A DNA stretch of 64,000 bases from Malania oleifera (lineage: Eukaryota > Streptophyta > Magnoliopsida > Santalales > Ximeniaceae), in NCBI RefSeq assembly GCF_029873635.1, contig NC_080423.1, forward strand, positions 87,899,191 to 87,963,190, read 5' to 3'. Numbering within the stretch: position 1 is the stretch's first letter; the number at the start of each line of letters is the position of its first letter. The position numbers were made by a program, and so were the translations under genes. The notes beneath the pieces were generated by a model. That model ran no database searches and was not told where the DNA came from. It was given only the letters and a program-made list of their open reading frames with translations. Below are positions 57,917 through 64,000 of the stretch, one piece after another.

Positions 57917-59303
57917 GATTTCTTTGTCGTTCATCATTAGAATCGACAAACCGACGTTACTACGAGGATTAGGGAAGGAAACTCTTCATGTTCTGTGAAA
58001 CGGATCTTCATTTTGATGTCTTTGGGTTTTGATCCAAAAATCGAGGTAAGGCTCGGTTTTCATTTCCATTTCGGTAAACCTGTAGAGGGTAAGATTGTAA
58101 GTAATTATTGCACTATGATTTATAGGTTTTGGGAACTTGGTTCGCTGTTTAGGAGCTGTAGAGTTCGTGTTTGGATTTTCAGGGAAAGGTAAGTGGATTC
58201 TGTTTATATCGATTATTTTCGAAATTAGATTCGGTAGAACTGTGGTTCACGATCTTGTGTATATTTTGGCTACTTATTTGGAGAAATCTAATATTATAGT
58301 TTTGGAAAAAAGGGGGCATCAGGTTGCATCTCTGGTTTCATTGGAAAACTATAGATATATTGTGTTATGGAGATGGTCGTGCCTTAACTTGGTTTAAACT
58401 GTATTTTGAAAATCATGATTTTGAGATTACCAAATGAGTGTGAAATGAACTATTATATGAATATGCATTGAGTTGTGATTTGCTGAAATGAGATATAGGA
58501 ACGTGTGTTCCGATTTGTTCCAGGTTGTGAAAGAGTGTCCAGCTCTATATCTGAAGGTGTGAAATACCACCGGCCAATGGCAAGAGTGTCAGGCTCTATA
58601 TCCGAGGGCATGAAATATCACCTCTTACCGGCTGATCACCGAAGGGTATGGATCCACCAGATGTATCGATACGATGTCATGGGATTGTGGGGCTATGCCA
58701 TGTGTCGGGAACGCCGTGTAATGCGGGCCAACTTCATGCCGAAGGGTGTGACAACACCGAGTTGCTTGATCATGTGTGTGTTGAGAACTATACTGGAACT
58801 CTTTTGTGAAAATACTAGAACTAAACTATGTATATTTTATGTCATGATAACACTCATATGCCACACACGGATATACCCTGATTCTTCCTTACTAAGAGGT
58901 GTCTCACCCCTATCATACGTACATGTTTTCAGGTCCTTCGAGTAACTAGAACTAGCATCCTTGTGTTGGGAGCATAGTGGTCGGTTTACTACATAAAGTA
59001 CTTGTGTAAGTACTTGGACTGTAATAGGGTTGTCGTTTTGGGTATTGCTGACACCCTGGGTTATGTTTTGTAATATGGATCTTAGGCTCTATTTGTACAG
59101 ACTCTAGTATGGTACGATGTATGTATGGAATGAATTTTTCTACTACACATATGTTGTGTATATGAATGTGTATAGGGTGTACAGGAACCCCATGGGGTCG
59201 AACCCTTATTCATTATAATATCATGTGTATTTTGTATGATACAGGGATAGGTTAGGTTACTACATCACACCCTGGGTCCCATTTCCGGGTTCAGGGCGTG
59301 ACA
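57487..59303 (+). mobile_element. 3' LTR of Tekay element D
   Basis: TGTAAGAACCCGACC start, GGGCGTGACA end, 1,817 bp. TCGTCGACGA-like words (57555-57775) run up to the TATA box TATAAATA (57790-57797), then a (CT)n leader (57836-57915). Two copies of a GTGTCnnGCTCTATATC...GAAATAnCACC unit lie at 58530-58630, and TTACTAAGAGGTGTCTCACC at 58889-58908. Right flank TTATT. Confidence 0.88.
57863..57915. repeat. (CT)n microsatellite in the LTR leader
   Basis: Run of about 25 CT units after the LTR TATA box, so it would be in the transcript leader. Confidence 0.9.
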
Positions 59304-59620
59304 TTATTAAATTGATGGTTTATTTAAAAACTGGACCTTGGAAAGAAGTGTGATTGTTAATTTCAACATAGGGCTTATACAATTCCAACAAGCATTGCAT
59401 ATTACTACAGGGCTATTATCACAAGAATCAAGCGCTTGGTTATTTTGTATAGATTGTGGTTGATTAGGATTGATTATTTTATAAGTATTTTGGGATTGTG
59501 TTTGGGTTGTGTTTATTGTTGTAATAAAAAAGTTCTAAAAAGAACATAATTTTTTTTAACCCAATTCACCCCCCTCTTGGGAACAATATCCTATTTTCAT
59601 ATATAACTAAAAAAAAATGA
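59304..59620 (+). mobile_element. fragment of a copia-type LTR 3' end
   Basis: CCCAATTCACCCCCCTCTTG (59561-59580) is the block found near the 3' end of the other copia-type LTRs here (22075, 28415; on the minus strand 2965, 28880, 49645). No PBS or ends could be set. Confidence 0.5.
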
Positions 59621-59642
59621 CTTTAGCATGCTCTAGAATTTT

Positions 59643-60269
59643 CACTACAAAAAACAAGGTTATTAGTGGTGATTTTAAACTGTCACTAACAATACAAAAC
59701 CATCTCTAATACTTTTTAGTGACGAATCCAGAAAGTGTCACTAATACTGCACTTTTAGTGACAGTTTAATTTTGTCATTAAAAGCCTAATACTGTCACCA
59801 TAAAATCTATATTTTCTCGACTCAAAGTAGTAGTAACGGTTTAATAACCATCACTAATAGGCCACTATAATGCTTCCGGGACAAGCTTTTAGTGAGAGTT
59901 CTCAAATCGTTACTAATAATGGCTTATTAGTGACGATTATTAAACCATTACTAATACTTGGACTTTAGCGATGATTTTGAGCTGAGAAAATGTAGATTTT
60001 ATAGTGACGTTTTTAGGTTACGATTTTCAAACCATCACTAATACTTTTAAATAATTAATTTTTTTAAAATTCTTGTAAAAACCTGTAATTACATTTTAGC
60101 TTACATAAAATTAAACCAGAATTACTAAAACATTCATAAATTATTCCAAATTAAAATACAAATTGTTCAAAATTCAAATACATACAAATACAAATTCAAA
60201 TTAAAATATAAAAATTAATTATGTTCAAATAACAAAAAATGCAAGAAAAGTCAAAAGTTGCGTGCATCC
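59643..60269 (+). mobile_element. CACTA (En/Spm-type) transposon terminus, interrupted
   Basis: CACTACAAAAAACAAGG at 59643 is the typical CACTA terminal sequence. It is followed by many direct and inverted subterminal words TTAGTGACGGTTT / AAACCnTCACTAA up to about 60050, as expected for transposase-binding subterminal repeats. The LTR of element E (from 60270) cuts in; the opposite terminus and any transposase lie outside the window or are lost. Confidence 0.75.
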
Positions 60270-60830
60270 TGTAACGACTTGCTTAATTTCCATATATGGA
60301 TATATTTTTTTTTCTTGTTTACAATAAAACTCATATAATAAATCCAGCAGATCATAATCCACCTGAACCCGTGGGTACCACGGATACAATAGAAACATAA
60401 ACGGAAGCCTAGGCAGCAGGAAACATACAATCATAATATCATAAATACAAAACCATCCATCATAATACCAGAATTATTATATCCATTGTATTTAAGTATA
60501 TGCATCCCAAAAGCAAGACCTACGGACATTTTCCACAAAATTTTAACCGTCCCTACCAAAACTTACCATTCAGAGAGGGCAGATCAACAGTACTATATTA
60601 GCGGAGCCTTACCCGCTCTCCTATCAGGGGCTCCTGAAATGTTTATAAAATTTTGGAGTGAGACTTCTCTCAGTAAGGGAAATAAACTAATACTATTGTG
60701 TGGAACCATGAGCATTTTTGTGTTATACATATAATAATATACATAAACATAACCAGTAAAACTATATGTATCATATTTGGGAAAACATATATACTCATTC
60801 AAAAGCAGAACATAAAGGATTTCTGATGGC

Positions 60831-61026
60831 ATAAATAATAAAAATAAAAATAAAAATAAAAATAAAAATAAAAAATAATAATAATAATAAAAATAAAAAT
60901 AAAAAAAATAATAAAAATAATAAAAATAAAAATAAAAATAATAAAAATAAAAATAAAAATAAAAATAAAAATAATAAAAATAAAAATAAAAATAATAAAA
61001 ATAAAAATAATAAAAATAATAAAAAA
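60831..61026. repeat. (AAAAAT)n/(AAT)n microsatellite in LTR E
   Basis: About 195 bp of interrupted AAAAAT and AAT units. Its minus strand creates a Phe/Tyr-rich open frame that is not a gene. Confidence 0.95.
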
Positions 61027-61436
61027 CCACCCTAATAGGTTAGCTGGTTGTTGTCATGTATTACACCCACAAGACTGGATTGTGTGGCTCGAAAGTGGGA
61101 CCTGACAATGGTTGGCCGACCACTGCTAAGTCAAAAGTACAGTCTGTAAGTCCGATGGGTCTGTCAGACCTGGTCCGTACACCAGGAGCGTTTACACTTC
61201 TTAAAACCACATCGACCATCCAATCTCACGTCACTCCGTACAATAGAGTTAACACAAATATCATGATAAATCATAAACACATAGTATCGGTACTGTGCAA
61301 GTGTTAGCCTAGACCAAGCCAACCAGGTTTTGATAACGTATAGCATATACTGAAACTGTGATACATGGATATTTCATACCATTAATTATCAAATCAATCA
61401 TATCATTTTACATATATACGTATATCATGAAAATCA

Positions 61437-61690
61437 TCGGCCCGTATGCCGGTATTTTACATTTTACCATAGCTCGGCCCGTAAGCCGGAAAATCATATC
61501 CATAGCTCAGCCCGTACGTTAGCAAATCATATCCATAGCTCAGCTCATACGTCGGCAAATCATATACCTAGCACGGCCCATACGCCGACAAAATATATTC
61601 ATAGCTCGACCCGTACGCCTACAAATCATGTACAGAGCTCAGCCCATACGCCGGCAAACATATAAAAATCTCGACCCATACGCCGGTTTT
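61437..61690. repeat. approximately 38-bp minisatellite in LTR E
   Basis: Six to seven units containing CATAGCTCGGCCCGTACG, CGGCAAATCATAT. Visible directly. Confidence 0.85.
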
Positions 61691-62576
61691 CCATTAAAAT
61701 TCATATCTTTATCGTATTCCCAGAAAACAGTATTTCATAATAATTTCCACTCAGGCCACATAAAACAGGTTTTTCGTATATTTAACATACCATCATTTTC
61801 AGCAGTATTTCCCAAATATAAAACATATATAAATATATTTATTTTCCTGAAATCAGATGTTGTAATAACATACATACATTTTCATAAAATAACTAATTTA
61901 GTTTATCCCCTTACTTGGTTCCTGAAAAAGCCCTCCTAAGAAATAGTCCTGCACCCGTAGGATTTCCCGATTAACACCCTGAAAATAATATTTTCCGAAA
62001 CTAAATTTTAGTATTTTGTAGTATATAGCATTTCTTACAACTATAGTAAGGCCAAATACTGAGTAGAAAGTCTTACCTTGAATTTGGGATGATTTCCAAC
62101 TCAACCCCTCCGACAATCCACTCAAGTAGATATGTAGAGAACTTCACCAGGAGCATCGTGGTGGTCCAGATCATCGAACCAACAAAAATCGACCCAAGAT
62201 CTTAGAGAGAAGGGAGGAGGGCGTGGAGGAGAGAGAACGAGGAGTATTTGCGCCGAAAATGGCCAAAAAATGAAGGTTGGCTCTATTTATACACTGTGCT
62301 TCGTCGACAAGCCATGTCATCTCGTCGACGAAGCCAAGAAGAAGACTCGTTGACGAACTCTCTCCTTGTCGAAGAAATTCAGATTCACCCAAAACCCTCT
62401 CTCTGTATTTTCTCGTCGATGAGACACGTCCTCGTCGACGAGCCCAATTGTAACTTTGTCGACGAAAGCTTCGCATTCATCAACGAGGCCTGTTACCCCT
62501 TTCTTTTCCCTTCCAACTTCTATTTCCCCCCTCTTTATCATTATTTAAAATACCATAATTCCTCTCGGTTATTACA

Positions 62577-62600
62577 TTCTCCCCTTCTTATAAAAATTTC
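62577..62600 (-). other. polypurine tract of element E
   Basis: Minus-sense ATAAGAAGGGGAGAA before the LTR start, preceded by CGAGGACGAAATTTTTATAA, the conserved Tekay spacer. Confidence 0.85.
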
Positions 62601-62823
62601 GTCCTCGAAATTTTCTATTCACGTAGTTCATCATCACTTAAAGAAAAATGGTCTACTTATTTTATTACTTACCCTCACTTATGGCAGAGGAATACCGTGG
62701 TTACATTGCAACTCCTGGGAGATTACATATACAAAAGAAAAATTCTCCTAAAACTAGAATGCTACACTAATTAAATCATTACATGTACATGCAAAAGAAA
62801 TATTACCTAACTACTTAAGCTTC

Positions 62824-64000
62824 TTAGAATAAATGTGGATACTTCTGTTCCATCTGCTCCTCGGACTCCCAAGAAGCCTCTTCCACTGCATGATTCCTCC
62901 ACAAAAATTTTACCAAAGGAATCTTCTTGTTACGTAACTCTTGCACTTTCCTATCCAGAATCTGTACTGGTACCTCCTCATACACCAGTGAATCACTGAG
63001 CTCTAATTCACCATAGCTGATGATAAGAGAAGGATCTGAGATGTATTTCCCCCACATAGAAACATGGAATACGTCGTGGATCATGGACAACATAGGTGGC
63101 AAAACTAGCCTGTAGGCAATCGGCTCCACTTTATCTAGAATCTCAAACGGACTGATAAATCTAGGGTTAAGTTTACCCTTCTTCCCAAATCGCATAACTC
63201 CTTTTAACAGAGCTACTTTCAGAAATACATGATTACCAACATCAAACTCCAAATTCCTACGACGATTATCGGCATAAGTTTTCTGTCAGCTCTAAGCTGC
63301 ATAGATTCTATCTCTGATAAGTTGAACCTTGTCACGCGCTTACTAAACAAGCTCTAATCCCACTACTCGCTGCTCACCCACTTCATCCCAAAATAAAGGA
63401 AAACGACATCTTCTACCGTATAAAGCCTCAAATTGTGTCATGCCAATACTGGTCTGATAACTTTTATTATACGCAAACTCTACCAACGGCATGAACTGAG
63501 TCCAACTACCCCCAAAATCTAATACGCACGCTCGGAGCGTATCCTCCAATATCTGTATCGTCCTCTCAGTCTGCTCATCTGACTAATGATGGAATGTCGT
63601 GCTAAACGATAACTAAGACCCTAGGGCTTCCTGCAAGCTCTTCCAGAAATGTGACGTAAAACGCGGGTCACGATCTGACATAATCGATACTGGCACCCCA
63701 TGAGAATGAACTATCTCCTGAATGTAGATCTCCGCAAAACGGTTGAGGGAGTAGCTGATCTTGATAGGAAAAAAGTGGGCGGCCTTAGTCAATCGGTCTA
63801 CTATTACCCAAATCGCATTCTGGTCATGTAACGCCATCGGCAGTCCTAACGCGAAGTCCATGGATATATGATCCCACTTCCACTCTAGGATAAATAACAA
63901 CTGCAACTGACCTGTCGGCCTCTGATGCTCAGCTTTTACCTGCTGGCACGTCAAACACTGTGTTACATACTCAACGATTTCTTTCTTCATACCACTCCAC
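62824..64000 (-). pseudogene. Tekay-type integrase and chromodomain-like end (element E, partial)
   Basis: Minus sense from the window edge. MKKEIVEYVTQCLTCQQVKA holds the last two Cys of the HHCC region. WDHISMDFALGLP (about 63870-63830) gives the first catalytic Asp, WVIVDRLTKAAHF and SIMSDRDPRFTSHFW (about 63690-63650) the second, and EQTERTIQ the Glu (about 63565). LRACVLDFGGSW, EFAYNKSY and EALYGRRCRFPLF follow (63549-63400). The last frame 63252-62824 gives KGVMRFGKKGKLNPRFISPF, HDVFHVSMWGKYISDPS and VKFLWRNHAVEEASWESE, ending PHLF. Stops are few (near 63612, 63575, 63340 and 63285), several replacing Gln or Arg codons. Much better preserved than element D, so a more recent insertion; upstream pol lies outside. 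Confidence 0.9.

Larger units (their letters stand above)
60270..62576 (-). mobile_element. 3' LTR of minus-strand Tekay element E
   Basis: Minus-sense TGTAATAACCGAGAGG start at 62576, ...CAAGTCGTTACA end at 60270, 2,307 bp. TCGTCGACGA words (62300-62490) run to the TATA box TATAAATAG (62283-62291, minus). A minisatellite on GCTCGGCCCGTACGCCGG covers 61437-61690, an AAAAT/AAT microsatellite 60831-61026, and the TTACTGAGAGAAGTCTCACT-type motif lies at 60657-60676. Left flank CATCC. Confidence 0.88.

Noticed and set aside
60593..61030. 145-codon Phe/Tyr-rich frame on the minus strand
   Set aside because: It is the reverse complement of the AAAAT/AAT microsatellite inside the LTR of element E; no real protein.
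62248..62751. 167-codon plus-strand frame
   Set aside because: Antisense through the word array, TATA region and PPT of the LTR of element E; Ser/Leu/His-rich shadow.

Overview
The window is eukaryotic, from a plant and most likely a woody eudicot. It is AT-rich, its genes are split by introns, and most of it is LTR retrotransposon sequence of plant lineages: Tekay-type chromovirus Ty3/gypsy, Athila-type gypsy, and several copia families primed by initiator tRNA-Met. MULE, CACTA, RTE-LINE and fold-back MITE pieces are also present. There are no bacterial operons, no CRISPR array, and no tRNA or rRNA gene that I can support. I cannot name the species from sequence alone. Left edge (1-2.9 kb): the 5' end of a host gene on the minus strand (start codon at 224), then a stretch with self-complementary words, a decayed plant mobile domain (PMD/MAIN-like) coding fragment, and a gypsy LTR cut by the next insertion. 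Region 2.9-9.95 kb: the 3' part of a minus-strand, gag-only copia-like element (LTR 2939-4806, gag 8880-9953), carrying a gypsy solo LTR (5400-7555, TSD AACAT). Region 9.95-16.6 kb: an Athila-type element whose LTR holds a 1,089-bp Mutator-like element with hairpin-built terminal inverted repeats and 9-bp TSD; its pol has lost the RT/RNase H and integrase cores. Region 16.6-19.2 kb: a 54-bp tandem array with a 7-monomer higher-order period, then the 3' part of a gypsy LTR. Region 19.8-40.1 kb is a nested stack with 5-bp TSDs: a gag-only copia-like element (K, minus strand) contains a copia solo LTR (H, TSD ATATG), which contains a 12.9-kb copia-like element (L, TSD ATAAT), which contains two further solo LTRs (TSDs TACTT and ATCTT). 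A separate gypsy solo LTR (TSD AGTGA) splits the gag of K. Region 40.1-47.07 kb is the only gene-like island: a LINE remnant with a 19-bp TSD, a fold-back MITE, and a three-exon LURP-one-related (LOR/DUF567) gene at 43707-45444 with a TATA box, a copia fragment in intron 1 and a GC-AG second intron. Region 47.07-52.7 kb: a degenerate minus-strand copia element split by an LTR. Region 52.7-59.3 kb: a plus-strand Tekay gypsy element lacking its 5' LTR, full of stop codons that look like C-to-T decay. Region 59.6-64 kb: a CACTA terminus, then the LTR and pol 3' part of a younger-looking minus-strand Tekay element running off the window. The observation I rate highest: most LTRs here, copia and gypsy alike, carry an array of short GTCGAC-centred palindromic words upstream of their TATA box, with the word usually specific to the family. 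None of this was tested by alignment software; boundaries rest on visible TG/CA ends, TSDs, PBS/PPT signals and recognised protein motifs.
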